51,187 nucleotides of DNA from Devosia elaeis. Lineage in GTDB: Bacteria > Pseudomonadota > Alphaproteobacteria > Rhizobiales > Devosiaceae. The stretch lies in contig NZ_LVVY01000126.1 in NCBI RefSeq assembly GCF_001650025.1, positions 1 to 51,187 on the forward strand. Reading direction: 5' to 3'. Below the pieces are notes generated by a model. The model was not told the DNA's origin and ran no database searches. It saw only the letters and a list, made by a program, of their open reading frames with translations. Positions 1 through 9,551 of the stretch are shown here, piece by piece (the stretch's first letter is position 1; each line of letters begins with the position of its first letter). Position numbers and translations under genes: made by a program.

Positions 1-109
1 AAATCCCGACGCCCCGGGGCGGATTGCGTCTCGTTTTTATACTCAGAGGCGGAATCCGCCTCGGGGCTTCCATCGACGTTTCAAACCCGGAGGTTTTTAT
101 GCCGTCCGG
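1..109. repeat. Dispersed repeat, copy 1 (inverted relative to copy 2 at 16137-16246)
   Basis: About 103 bases at the window edge recur near 16137-16246 on the opposite strand with only a handful of mismatches by eye. The element carries two small palindromes, for example GAGGCGGA-A-TCCGCCTC at about 46-62, and a T-rich stretch after each. The left end is cut by the window edge, so its full length is unknown. No coding signal is seen in it. Confidence 0.85.
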
Positions 110-151
110 CACTTCGGCACGCCATGGCTGCGGAAGGCTCTTTGAACCTTG

Positions 152-934
152 CTATTCCTGGCGCGGCGTTTCGGGCCCGGTCTCCACCAGCCGGACCCCC
201 GCCTCGGCGCAGACCTGGCGGATGGACTCGAGCGGGCAATGATCGGTGATGAAGCTGTGGGCCTGGGACAGGTGGCCGATGCGCACCGGTGCGGTGCGGC
301 TGAACTTGCTGGAATCGGACACCAGGATCACGTGCCGCGCATTGGCGAGGATGGCCTGGGCCACCTTCACTTCCCGATAGTCGAAATCCAGCAGGGCGCC
401 GTCGGCATCGATGGCCGAGACGCCGATGACGGCGAAATCGACCTTGAACTGGCGGATGAAGTCCACCGCCGCCTCGCCGACAATACCGCCATCGGCCGGC
501 CGCACCAATCCGCCGGCAATCACCACCTCGATCGAGGGGACGACGCGCAGATGATTGGCCACATTGATGTTGTTGGTGATGACCATGAGGCCGCGATGCC
601 CGGTCAGCGCCTGGCTGACGGCCTCGGTCGTCGTGCCGATATTGATGAAGAGCGAGGCATTGTCGGGGATCAGCGCCGCCGCTGCCCGGCCGATGGCGCG
701 CTTTTCCGCCGGGGCCATCTGCCGGCGCGCCTCATATTCCACATTCTCGACGCCCGAGGGATGCATGGCCCCGCCATGGGTGCGCTTCAGCGCGCCGCGC
801 TCGCACAGCACATTGAGATCCTTGCGGATCGTCTGCGGCGTGACGGCGAAGGCGGCGACCAGCGCATCCACGCTCACCTCGCCCTCCTGCCGGGCGAGTT
901 CGACGATCCTGGCCTGCCGCATCGCGGGATTCAT
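152..934 (-). CDS. DeoR/GlpR-family transcriptional regulator
   Basis: The 260-residue product has the usual DeoR-family length and layout. The N-terminal winged helix (about residues 4-58) contains VTPQTIRKDLNVL followed by RTHGGA, the family signature. The C-terminal DeoR sensor domain (about 75-230) resembles ribose-5-phosphate isomerase-type folds, with INIGTTTEA and VSDSSKFSR, and probably binds a phosphorylated sugar. It lies downstream of the MFS and MlrC genes on the same strand, 59 bases after mlrC, and has its own palindrome 10 bases before the ATG, so autoregulation is likely. The inducing sugar cannot be told from sequence. Confidence 0.93.
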   Translation of the reverse strand: MNPAMRQARIVELARQEGEVSVDALVAAFAVTPQTIRKDLNVLCERGALKRTHGGAMHPSGVENVEYEARRQMAPAEKRAIGRAAAALIPDNASLFINIGTTTEAVSQALTGHRGLMVITNNINVANHLRVVPSIEVVIAGGLVRPADGGIVGEAAVDFIRQFKVDFAVIGVSAIDADGALLDFDYREVKVAQAILANARHVILVSDSSKFSRTAPVRIGHLSQAHSFITDHCPLESIRQVCAEAGVRLVETGPETPRQE

Positions 935-943
935 GGGCGTTCC

Positions 944-976
944 CCTGCTTTCGTTTCGTGATTAAACGAAAGCAGG
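944..976. promoter_or_regulatory. Perfect 13-bp inverted repeat, probable DeoR-type operator
   Basis: CCTGCTTTCGTTT and its exact reverse complement are separated by 7 bases (957-963). The site sits between the mlrC stop and the deoR start and contains the TTTCG/CGAAA half-sites typical of DeoR-family operators. No U-tract follows, so an operator is favoured over a terminator, although the transcript could fold into a hairpin. Confidence 0.6.
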
Positions 977-993
977 AGGCGGGGGAAGGGCAC

Positions 994-2427
994 CTAGCCG
1001 GCCCGCGCCGACCACTGCATTCGTGGCGTGAAATCGAAATCCCGGTCGAAGGGGAAGCTGGGCCTTCTGGTGTGTCGGCGCGGCGTGCGCTCGACGAATT
1101 GGTCCACGACGCCCGGCGACAGCGCCATGATCCCGGGATTGGCGATGGGCCCCAGTTCGGGCGAGAGATAGCCCGATTTGACCACCACGATCTTCGCCCC
1201 CCGCGGATCGAGCCCCAGCCGGGTGAAATCGGCGATATTGTGGAAGGGCCGGCGGCGAGCGGTCAGCACCAGGTCGATGCCGCCGATCCGCACCAAAGCC
1301 TCGCGCAGGCGCGGTTCCTCGGTTTCGAGCAGGAACAGGATTTCGGCCTCGGCCTCCACCGGCGTGCTGGACGGGTCGAGGCTGGCCCCGATCGAAAGCC
1401 GGGTCCTGCCGCCGATGCGCGCCGCATAGGCCATGTCGGTAGCGGCCCTGTCGGCAATGCCGGCAAAGATCACGCCCTGCGCATCCTGTGCGATCAAGGC
1501 CGCCAGCACCTCCGCCCGGTCGCCGACCCCGCCGCCGGTGGGATTGTCCCCCGATTCGGCCAGCACCACCGGATGGGTCGGGCTGGCCATGGCCCGGGCG
1601 ACGCAATCCGCGATCGAGCCGGTTTCCATGCCGAACACGAACTGGTCGCGAATGTCCCAGTAATCCTGCGCCAGGCGCAGGGCCGCCCGTTCCATGGCGG
1701 CGCGGTCGGTGCCCGTCACCACGGCGCAGGCGGTTGCCCGTGGTTCGTCGGCCCAGACATAGCCGACCTGGAACGAGGCATCCCAGATGCCGCTCGGCTC
1801 CTCGATCTCGTGCAATTGCGCATAGAAGCCGCGGGCGGGCTCGTCCTGGGTCGATGTCCGCTCGCCCGGCAGCAGCACCGGCACCGGCGCCCAGCCCAGA
1901 ACGGGCCGCGTGCCGGTCTTGAGCGCCCGCACCAGCATGGTCACCGCCCGGCGCATCGTATCGGGCACATCGATATGCGGCGCGGTGCGATAGGTGGAGA
2001 ACATGTCGAGATTGTCGATGATGGCCTGGCTGATATTGCCATGCAGGTCATAGCTGGCCGAGATCGGCACATCCGGCCCGACGGCCTCGCGCACCGCGGC
2101 GATGAAATCGCCCTCGGCGTCGAACAGGCCCTCGACGAACATGGCGCCGTGCATGGGCAGGTACACCCCGTCCAGCGGCTGCGCGGCCCTGAGGCCGGCC
2201 AGGATTTCTCCCTTCCAGGTCTCATAGGTGTCGTGTGCCACCGGTCCCCCGGCAATGGCGCGGGCATGCAATATGGTGATGAACTCGGCGGGAAAATGCG
2301 TCAGGAAATCGAAATATTGGTCCTTGAGCATGGCCGGCCCGCGCAGCACGCGGAAATCGGCCTCCCGATTGAGCACGGGATTATAGGTGCTGCATTCGAT
2401 ATGCAGCCCGGCAACGGCAATGCGCAT
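994..2427 (-). CDS. M81-family (MlrC-like) metallopeptidase-type protein
   Basis: The 477-residue product begins with MRIAVAGLHIECSTYNP, the start typical of the MlrC (microcystin-degradation) family, and contains DLHGNIS (DLHG motif) and the SGDNPTGGG segment in the C-terminal MlrC domain. The family is described as zinc-dependent peptidases, but most members in gene clusters like this have no known substrate. The ATG is the first start after the MFS stop and overlaps it by one base (TGATG), so the two genes are translationally coupled. With a transporter and DeoR regulator beside it, it probably processes the compound that is imported. Confidence 0.88.
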   Translation of the reverse strand: MRIAVAGLHIECSTYNPVLNREADFRVLRGPAMLKDQYFDFLTHFPAEFITILHARAIAGGPVAHDTYETWKGEILAGLRAAQPLDGVYLPMHGAMFVEGLFDAEGDFIAAVREAVGPDVPISASYDLHGNISQAIIDNLDMFSTYRTAPHIDVPDTMRRAVTMLVRALKTGTRPVLGWAPVPVLLPGERTSTQDEPARGFYAQLHEIEEPSGIWDASFQVGYVWADEPRATACAVVTGTDRAAMERAALRLAQDYWDIRDQFVFGMETGSIADCVARAMASPTHPVVLAESGDNPTGGGVGDRAEVLAALIAQDAQGVIFAGIADRAATDMAYAARIGGRTRLSIGASLDPSSTPVEAEAEILFLLETEEPRLREALVRIGGIDLVLTARRRPFHNIADFTRLGLDPRGAKIVVVKSGYLSPELGPIANPGIMALSPGVVDQFVERTPRRHTRRPSFPFDRDFDFTPRMQWSARAG

Positions 2428-3617
2428 CACAGCACTCCGGGAACGTCGGCTTCGGGGTTGTGCCCGGCGCGTACCGGGCGGGACTGGAGCCGGCCGGCAA
2501 GCACCAGGCTGAGCAGCAGGAAGGGCACGACGCAGGCAATGCCGATGCGGATATCGCTGTGCTCGGCCACGAAGCCGATCATCGGCGGCCCGATCAGGAA
2601 GCCGGTCAGGGCGACGAAGGACAGCACCGCCACATTGGCCGACGCCGCCCGATCGCCGATGCCGGCCGCCGCCGTCACCGCCAGCGGGAAGCCGACCGAC
2701 ACGCCGAAGCCGATCGTGCCGAAGCCGATCAGCGCGACGATGACATTGGGCGCCAGATAGAGCAGGGTGGCGCCCAGGACCGCCAGCGCACCGCACAGCC
2801 GGGCAATGCCCACCGCGCCCAGCCGCGCCTTGAGAAAATCGCCGCTGAAGCGCCCGGCCGCCACCATGAAGGCGAAGACCGAATAGCCCAGCCCCACAAT
2901 GCCGCCTTCGGCACTGAGCGCATCGCGCAGGAAGATCGCCGACCAATCGGCCATGGCGCCCTCGGTCATGGTGATGCCGAAGACGAAGAGGCAGATGCCG
3001 AGCAGGGCCGGGCTGGGCAGCGACCAGGCCGAGCGCTGGGCGCCGCCTTCCGCCGGCGCTTCGCTGTCGAGGCGCGGCAGGGCCAGGCCGGCCGCGATGC
3101 CCATGGGCATGGTGACCAGCGCCACCGCCAGAATGGCCCATCGCGGCTCGATGCCCAGCCCTGCCATGCCCGAGCCGATCAGGCTGCCCACCATGATGCC
3201 GACCGACCAGAAGCCGTGCGACTTGGTCATGATCAGCGTGCCGGTGGCCTTCTCCACGCCGTCGGCGCCGACATTGAGGCCCAGCTCGAGAAAGGAGATG
3301 GCCGAGCCGGCCAGCATCAGCGCTATGAAAAGCATGATCGGCTCTGGCGCGAAGGCCGGCAGGCTGGCGGCGATGGCATAATAGACGAAGCCGACGATGA
3401 TGGTGGTGCGGGCGCCGATCCGCCCCACCAGCGGCCCGGCAAAGGGCAGGGTGAGCAGGGTTCCCAGCGGCATGCCGAGCAGCGCCAGAGCCAGCGCTGC
3501 CGGTCCCAGGCCCAGTCCCGCCTGAACCTCGGGAATGCGCGGCAACCAGGATCCGAAGGCGATGGGCTGCAGGAAGAAGACCAGCATGATCAGACGCTGG
3601 GGAGTGAAGAAAGCCAT
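2427..3617 (-). CDS. MFS transporter (YbjJ-like)
   Basis: The 396-residue hydrophobic protein has about 12 membrane segments and the MFS loop motif GPLVGRIGARTT near residue 60. The motif GLNVGADGVE and overall length resemble the YbjJ/FucP-like branch, which moves small solutes in the inner membrane. It is the first gene of the MFS-mlrC-deoR set on the minus strand and its stop overlaps the mlrC start. The substrate is unknown. Longer upstream starts would run into the promoter region, so the ATG at 3617 is preferred. Confidence 0.88.
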   Translation of the reverse strand: MAFFTPQRLIMLVFFLQPIAFGSWLPRIPEVQAGLGLGPAALALALLGMPLGTLLTLPFAGPLVGRIGARTTIIVGFVYYAIAASLPAFAPEPIMLFIALMLAGSAISFLELGLNVGADGVEKATGTLIMTKSHGFWSVGIMVGSLIGSGMAGLGIEPRWAILAVALVTMPMGIAAGLALPRLDSEAPAEGGAQRSAWSLPSPALLGICLFVFGITMTEGAMADWSAIFLRDALSAEGGIVGLGYSVFAFMVAAGRFSGDFLKARLGAVGIARLCGALAVLGATLLYLAPNVIVALIGFGTIGFGVSVGFPLAVTAAAGIGDRAASANVAVLSFVALTGFLIGPPMIGFVAEHSDIRIGIACVVPFLLLSLVLAGRLQSRPVRAGHNPEADVPGVL

Positions 3618-4070
3618 GGGCGTGTGTCTCCAGGAACCTGTTCATCGCCGGCACATGCTGTCGGGCTGCACCGGCGCGGCCGGGAAGGGCAATAGGGCCC
3701 ACCGTGGCGATGGTGGGCGCGCCGGCGATTTGATGCACGTTCGCCAGCGCTGTTTCAAATTTTCACGCGTGACACCAAATGACCACAGCCTGAAAGAGGC
3801 CACATGGATACCAATTACGACATGCTGCCTTTTGTCTGCACTTTTGTCCACACCGTTCCGCGACGCTTTCGGCAAAATCTGGCCTATAAACAAGGCGGAA
3901 CGCCCCGGAATTAGGCAGGGCGCCAGAGTGGCTTAAATTGGTATTGTATTGGCGTCGAATGTGTGTTGACATCGCGTCAAGAAGACGCCTAGTCTTGAAA
4001 ATCGTTTACACAAAACGTCACCGATCCACAAAGAGATCGGCGGTCTAATAAGGCAGGGAGCATTGCGGTT
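3618..4070. promoter_or_regulatory. Divergent intergenic region between the MFS gene and the sugar operon
   Basis: This 453-base stretch has no credible gene and drives both directions. It holds a hairpin GCCCACC/GGTGGGC (3697-3718). The part nearest the plus-strand operon (3770-4030) is richer in A and T than the surroundings, as expected of promoters. Confidence 0.6.
3966..4017 (+). promoter_or_regulatory. Probable promoter and operator of the 4071-12502 operon
   Basis: TTGACA (3966-3971), an 18-base spacer and TAGTCT (3990-3995) form a plausible sigma70 promoter. Two inverted repeats lie on it: TCAAGA/TCTTGA (3977-3998, across the -10) and CGTTT-ACACA-AAACG (4003-4017, at the expected transcription start). 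Either could be the site of the RpiR regulator encoded in the operon. The assignment is inference. Confidence 0.45.
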
Positions 4071-5225
4071 ATGCGGGTAGGCATTGTCGGCCTCGGCTAT
4101 CGTCTTGGTTATCTGGCGCGCGTCTTTTCCGTGGCGCGGGACGATTTCGAGATCGTGGGCTATGTCGACCCGGCGCCGGCCGGTCTCCCCTATGCGCAGG
4201 AGCATGGCGTTTCCGTCGGTCGGTCCTATGACAGCCTCGAAGCACTGATCGACGAGGGCAATCTCGACCTGCTTATGGTCGGCTCTCCAAACCACCTCCA
4301 TCTCGATCATATCCGTATCGGCCTCGAGCGCGGGATGAAGATTTTCGCCGAAAAGCCGGTGGTGACCTCGGTGGAAGACACCATGGCGCTGGCCGAACTG
4401 ATCGGCAGATACGGCTCCGACAGGGTCATGGTCGGCCTGGTGCTGCGCTACGCGCCGCTCTATGTCGACCTGCGCAAGGCGCAGACCGAGGGCCAGTTGG
4501 GCGATATCGCCTCCATCGAGGCCTCCGAGCATATCCCGCCCTATCACGGCGCCTTCTTCATGCGCGACTGGCGCCGCTATTCCAAATATGCCGGCAGCTT
4601 CATGCTCGAAAAATGCTGTCACGACCTCGATCTTTATAACGGCGTCATGGGCTGCCGGCCGCTCTATGTAGCCAGTTTCGGCGGCCGCCGCAGCTTCACC
4701 CCGGAAAACGCGCCCCAGGGCGAGGGGGCCAATGACCTGTCCGAATATTATCGCAAGCCGTCCGGCTGGCAGGGCGCCGACAAGGTCTTCGACAGCGATG
4801 GCGACATCATCGATTTCCAGACCGCCATCGTTCAATACGAGAACGGTGCGGCGCTGACCTTCCACACCAATATGAACGTGCCCGACGATTTCCGCCGCTT
4901 CGCGGTCATCGGCGCCAAGGGCATGGCGGAAGGCGATTTCATCCGCAACTATTTCCGCGTCACCGACAGCCGCACCGCGAACCGGCTCGAGGACAAGACC
5001 TACAAGACCTCGGACCTCTCCCAGCACTATGGCGCCGACGAGCAGATGGCCGAGGATATTCTCAAGCACATGCTCGAAGGCGCGGCCCTGCCGGTATCGG
5101 TGACCGACGCGCTCGAGGCGGGGCTGCTGGCCCTCTCCATGGACCAGGCGATGCGAACCCGCTCCGTTGTCGACATGACCCCGATCTGGCGGCAATTCGA
5201 CGCTGCCCTGGGCCGAGCGAGCTGA
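4071..5225 (+). CDS. Gfo/Idh/MocA-family oxidoreductase
   Basis: The 384-residue protein has the family's two domains. The N-terminal Rossmann fold (MRVGIVGLGY at 1-10, then EKP at 94-96) binds NAD(P). The C-terminal alpha/beta domain carries EKCCHDLD at 180-187, whose His184-Asp185 match the usual catalytic pair. Such enzymes oxidise or reduce a hydroxyl of a sugar or sugar derivative in the cytoplasm. It is the first gene of an operon with a sugar ABC importer, an RpiR regulator and a GH20 hexosaminidase, so an amino-sugar-derived substrate is likely. The exact reaction is not known. Confidence 0.9.
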   Translation: MRVGIVGLGYRLGYLARVFSVARDDFEIVGYVDPAPAGLPYAQEHGVSVGRSYDSLEALIDEGNLDLLMVGSPNHLHLDHIRIGLERGMKIFAEKPVVTSVEDTMALAELIGRYGSDRVMVGLVLRYAPLYVDLRKAQTEGQLGDIASIEASEHIPPYHGAFFMRDWRRYSKYAGSFMLEKCCHDLDLYNGVMGCRPLYVASFGGRRSFTPENAPQGEGANDLSEYYRKPSGWQGADKVFDSDGDIIDFQTAIVQYENGAALTFHTNMNVPDDFRRFAVIGAKGMAEGDFIRNYFRVTDSRTANRLEDKTYKTSDLSQHYGADEQMAEDILKHMLEGAALPVSVTDALEAGLLALSMDQAMRTRSVVDMTPIWRQFDAALGRAS

Positions 5226-5238
5226 GGAGGCCTTAGAC

Positions 5239-6126
5239 ATGACCGGTACCCGTAGCGCCACGATCTTCGCCCTCGCACTGCTGGCTCCGGCCCTGATCTA
5301 CATCCTGGCCATCGTGGCCTATCCGCTGGTCGATACGATCATCCTCAGCTTCACCAATGCCTCGCTGCGCCAGGAATATGATTTCATCGGCTGGGCCAAT
5401 TACCAGCGCATCTTCTCGGCCGGCAATTTCACAGAAGTCATCCTGCGCACCTTCATCTGGACCTTCTTCTCGGTCTCCATAAAGATGATTATCGGCATGT
5501 TCGGCGCCGTCCTGCTCAATGCCGCCATTCCCGGCCAGACCGTCTTCCGCATCCTCACCATGCCGCCTTGGATCGTGCCCATGGCCATCGGCATCTTCAT
5601 GTGGGGCTGGATGTATAACGGCCAGTTCGGCATGATTTCCGGCCTGTTGCAGAATTTTGGCATCACCAATGGGCCGGTCGCCTGGCTAGCCTATGGTAAC
5701 ACCGCCTTCTGGGCCACCATCATCACCGACGTGTGGATCGGCGTGCCCATGGTGACCATCTATTTCCTGGCCGCCATGCAATCCATTCCCAAGGACCTGC
5801 ATGAAGCCGCCTGGACCGATGGCGCCGGCCGCTTCTACCGCTTCCGCCGCATCACGCTGCCGCTGATGGTGCCGGCCATCATCACCATGAGCCTGCTCTC
5901 GCTCATCGCCACCTTCAATTCCTTCGACATCATCTGGATCCTGACCCAGGGTGGCCCGTCCGGCTCGACCACCACGATGATCATCGACACGTACAAAACG
6001 GCCATGGGCTCCCGCAAATATGGCGAGGGTGCCGCCCGTGCCGTGGTCATCTCCATCTTCGTGACCATCTTCTGCATCGTTTACTTCCGCGCCGTCCGCA
6101 AGCTGCAGCAGGGAGAAGCCAAATGA
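5239..6126 (+). CDS. Carbohydrate ABC transporter permease (MalF/UgpA type)
   Basis: The 295-residue integral membrane protein has about six membrane segments and the cytoplasmic EAA loop (EAAWTDGAGRFYRFRRITLP, near residues 194-213) that docks on the ATPase. Its length fits the CUT1 sugar-importer family. GAGGAG lies just before the ATG, 13 bases after the oxidoreductase stop. It forms the channel with the next gene, whose start overlaps its stop (ATGA). Confidence 0.94.
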   Translation: MTGTRSATIFALALLAPALIYILAIVAYPLVDTIILSFTNASLRQEYDFIGWANYQRIFSAGNFTEVILRTFIWTFFSVSIKMIIGMFGAVLLNAAIPGQTVFRILTMPPWIVPMAIGIFMWGWMYNGQFGMISGLLQNFGITNGPVAWLAYGNTAFWATIITDVWIGVPMVTIYFLAAMQSIPKDLHEAAWTDGAGRFYRFRRITLPLMVPAIITMSLLSLIATFNSFDIIWILTQGGPSGSTTTMIIDTYKTAMGSRKYGEGAARAVVISIFVTIFCIVYFRAVRKLQQGEAK

Positions 6127-7061
6127 CCGACCACGTCTCCACCAGCACCAACATGGCCACGACGGCGGCCGCTGCCGATGTGGCCAGGGCGAGCAAGGTT
6201 CGCGGCTCTGCTCGGCCGATGATCGACCGCTACAAGTGGTACGAGGTCGCCGCCATCTATGCTGGTATCGGCGTCTTCCTCTTCTTCATACTAGCCCCTT
6301 TCATCGAAGGCTTCCTGGTCTCGCTCAAGCCGCTGTCGCAGCTCTTCTCCACGCCCTACAGCTTCATTCCCCGGGTCTGGTCCTTCGATTCCTACGTCAC
6401 CATGTGGACCTCGGTGCCGCTGCTGGGCATGCACATCTTCAACTCGTTCTTCATCTCGACCGTGGTGACGATCATCGCCGTCGTCATCGTGGTGCCCGCC
6501 GCCTATGCCTTCGCCCGCTTCCGTTTTGCCGGCTCGGGCCTGATGCTGGCCGGGTTCCTCGCGGTCAACATGTTCTCGGGCGCCGTGCTGCTGATCCCGC
6601 TGTTCCGCTTGATGCGCACCATGGGCCTGCTCAATACCTATTGGGCGATGATCGTGCCCGGCGCCGCCTTCCTCATCCCCAGCTCCATCTGGTTGCTGCG
6701 CACCTATATGCTGCGCATTCCGCGCGAGCTGGACGAAGCCGCCTGGGTCGATGGCGCGTCGCGCCTCTACACTTTGCGCCGGGTCATCCTGCCGCTCGCC
6801 ATGCCCGGCATCGTCGTGGTCGCCATCATGACCTTCATCGGCGCCTACGCCCAGCAATTCATCTTCGCGCTGACCTTCAACTCGAAATCGGAATTCATGC
6901 CGCTGCCCATCGGGCTCTTCGCCTTCTTCGGCAAGCAGGAAGTGATCTGGAACGAGCTGATGGCAGCGTCCTTCGTCGGAATCCTGCCGGTCATGATCGT
7001 CATCGTGTTCCTGCAGCGCTATCTCGTCGCGGGTCTCACCGCCGGCGCCGTGAAACAATAG
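6123..7061 (+). CDS. Carbohydrate ABC transporter permease (MalG/UgpE type)
   Basis: The 312-residue second permease of the CUT1 importer overlaps the first by four bases. A variable, Ala-rich N-terminus of about 40 residues precedes the first membrane segment. The EAA loop (DEAAWVDGASRLYTLRRVIL) is near residues 204-223. The pair of permeases, the binding protein and a single ATPase follow in the standard CUT1 order. Confidence 0.94.
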   Translation: MTDHVSTSTNMATTAAAADVARASKVRGSARPMIDRYKWYEVAAIYAGIGVFLFFILAPFIEGFLVSLKPLSQLFSTPYSFIPRVWSFDSYVTMWTSVPLLGMHIFNSFFISTVVTIIAVVIVVPAAYAFARFRFAGSGLMLAGFLAVNMFSGAVLLIPLFRLMRTMGLLNTYWAMIVPGAAFLIPSSIWLLRTYMLRIPRELDEAAWVDGASRLYTLRRVILPLAMPGIVVVAIMTFIGAYAQQFIFALTFNSKSEFMPLPIGLFAFFGKQEVIWNELMAASFVGILPVMIVIVFLQRYLVAGLTAGAVKQ

Positions 7062-7086
7062 GGGAAACAAGGGATTGGAGATTGTT

Positions 7087-7128
7087 CAGCCCGCAAGGCT
7101 GGGCGGCTCCGGAGCGGGCCTTCGGGCC
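7087..7128 (+). promoter_or_regulatory. Intercistronic hairpins before the binding-protein gene
   Basis: CAGCC-CGCAA-GGCTG (7087-7101), the palindrome GCTCCGGAGC and GGCC-TTCG-GGCC (7117-7128) are packed in the 87-base gap. There is no U-tract. Such structures often stabilise the mRNA of the highly expressed binding protein; that role is inference here. Confidence 0.4.
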
Positions 7129-7148
7129 ACATTCAAGGGAGACTAAAA

Positions 7149-8366
7149 GTGAACAAGACAATCGGTCTGATGGCCGTATCGATGCTGGCTCTCGCCAGCG
7201 CGACATCCGGCACCTTCGCCCAGGACGTTAAGGAAATCAGCTTCATCAACTGCGGTGACGAGCTGACCGCCGGCTATGCCGACTACTTCGCCGAATGGGA
7301 AGCTGCCAATCCCGGCTACAAGGTTGCGCCCGAAGTCGTGGGCTGGGGCCAGTGCCAGGACAAGGTGACCACGCTCGCCGCCGCCGGCACGCCCGTTGCC
7401 CTGGCCTATGTCGGCTCGCGCACGCTCAAGCAGTTCGCCCTCAATGACCTCATCGTCCCCGTGCCGATGACCGACGAGGAAAAGGCCGCCTACTACAACT
7501 ACGTGCCCGATACCGTCACCTTCGACGGCACCCAGTGGGGCGTCCCGGTGGCCTTCTCGACCAAGGCCCTGTTCTGGAACAAGGACCTGTTCGAAGCCGC
7601 CGGCCTCGATCCCGAGACCCCGCCCGCTACCTGGGAAGAAAAGATCGCTTTTGCCAAGCAGATCACCGAGAACACCGATGCTGCCGGCTATGGTGCCGTC
7701 GCAAAGACCTTCGACAACACCATGCACCAGTTCCTCCACTGGGTTTACACCAATGATGGCTCGGTGATCGATGCCGATGGCAACATCACTCTGAACTCCC
7801 CGCAGGTCCTGGCCGCCCTGACCGCGCTCAAGGACATCATTCCCTACTCGGAAGAAGGCCCGACTGCCTACGAGCAGAACGAAGTCCGCGCCATCTGGCT
7901 CGACGGTGGCGTCGCCATGATCGAAGCGTCCGTCAACGCCGGCATTCTTGCCGACGAAGCCGGCATGAACTGGGGTGTCGCTCCGCTTCCGCTGGGTCCC
8001 GATGCCAAGGGTCCGGGCACACTGCTGATCACCGACGCCCTGGCCGTGTTCAAGGGCACTGGCGTTGAAGATCAGGCCATCAGCCTGGCCAAGTTCATCA
8101 CCGATGGCCAGCGCCAGTGGGATGCCGAAATGGCCCAGGGCCTGACCCCGCTCCGTCCGCTCCACTCTGATGAACTGGTTGCCGAGAAGCCCTATTGGAA
8201 GCCGTTCCTCGACGGCATCGAGTTCGGTGGTCCCGAGCCGCTGTTCACCGACTATATCGGTCTGCAGAACGTCATGATCGAAATGGTTCAGTCCGTCGTG
8301 ACCGGCCAGGCCGAACCCCAGGCTGCCCTGGAAAAGGCCGCTGCCGAGCTCGAGCAGTACAAGTAA
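7149..8366 (+). CDS. Sugar ABC transporter substrate-binding protein
   Basis: The 405-residue protein starts at GTG, with AAGGGAG 7-13 bases upstream. It has an export signal (MNKTIGLMAVSMLALASATS, cleavage probably after GTFA) and then the two-lobed family 1 solute-binding fold. PVAFSTKALFWNKDLFEAAG and the WEEKIAFAKQITE segment are typical of CUT1 binding proteins that catch oligosaccharides in the periplasm. It sits between the permeases and the ATPase. The neighbouring hexosaminidase suggests N-acetylhexosamine oligosaccharides as ligands. Confidence 0.93.
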   Translation: MNKTIGLMAVSMLALASATSGTFAQDVKEISFINCGDELTAGYADYFAEWEAANPGYKVAPEVVGWGQCQDKVTTLAAAGTPVALAYVGSRTLKQFALNDLIVPVPMTDEEKAAYYNYVPDTVTFDGTQWGVPVAFSTKALFWNKDLFEAAGLDPETPPATWEEKIAFAKQITENTDAAGYGAVAKTFDNTMHQFLHWVYTNDGSVIDADGNITLNSPQVLAALTALKDIIPYSEEGPTAYEQNEVRAIWLDGGVAMIEASVNAGILADEAGMNWGVAPLPLGPDAKGPGTLLITDALAVFKGTGVEDQAISLAKFITDGQRQWDAEMAQGLTPLRPLHSDELVAEKPYWKPFLDGIEFGGPEPLFTDYIGLQNVMIEMVQSVVTGQAEPQAALEKAAAELEQYK

Positions 8367-8380
8367 CATCCTAACGACTT

Positions 8381-8408
8381 GGCCGTCGCCCCTTCGGGGA
8401 CGGCGGCC
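8381..8408 (+). promoter_or_regulatory. Strong intercistronic hairpin after the binding-protein gene
   Basis: GGCCGTCGCCCC folds back over a TTC loop onto GGGG and the following CGGCGGCC with one bulged base. No U-tract follows and the ATPase gene continues downstream, so it is more likely a stability or partial-termination element than a full terminator. Confidence 0.5.
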
Positions 8409-8445
8409 GACCCGCTTCTGACACGTCCTGCCGGAGACGCCGACC

Positions 8446-9522
<1,077 letters not shown>

Positions 9523-9551
9523 GCCGGCAATGACGGCCGGGGGAAAGCGCC

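Noticed and set aside
958..2760. A 600-codon plus-strand frame opposite to mlrC
   Set aside because: It has no motifs and is antisense to mlrC and part of the MFS gene.
994..3738. A 914-codon minus-strand frame running through both the MlrC and MFS regions
   Set aside because: Only the mlrC part (994-2427) reads as a protein family; the upstream part is the wrong frame of the MFS gene and is Arg/His/Gly-rich, as antisense or shifted frames of GC-rich genes are.
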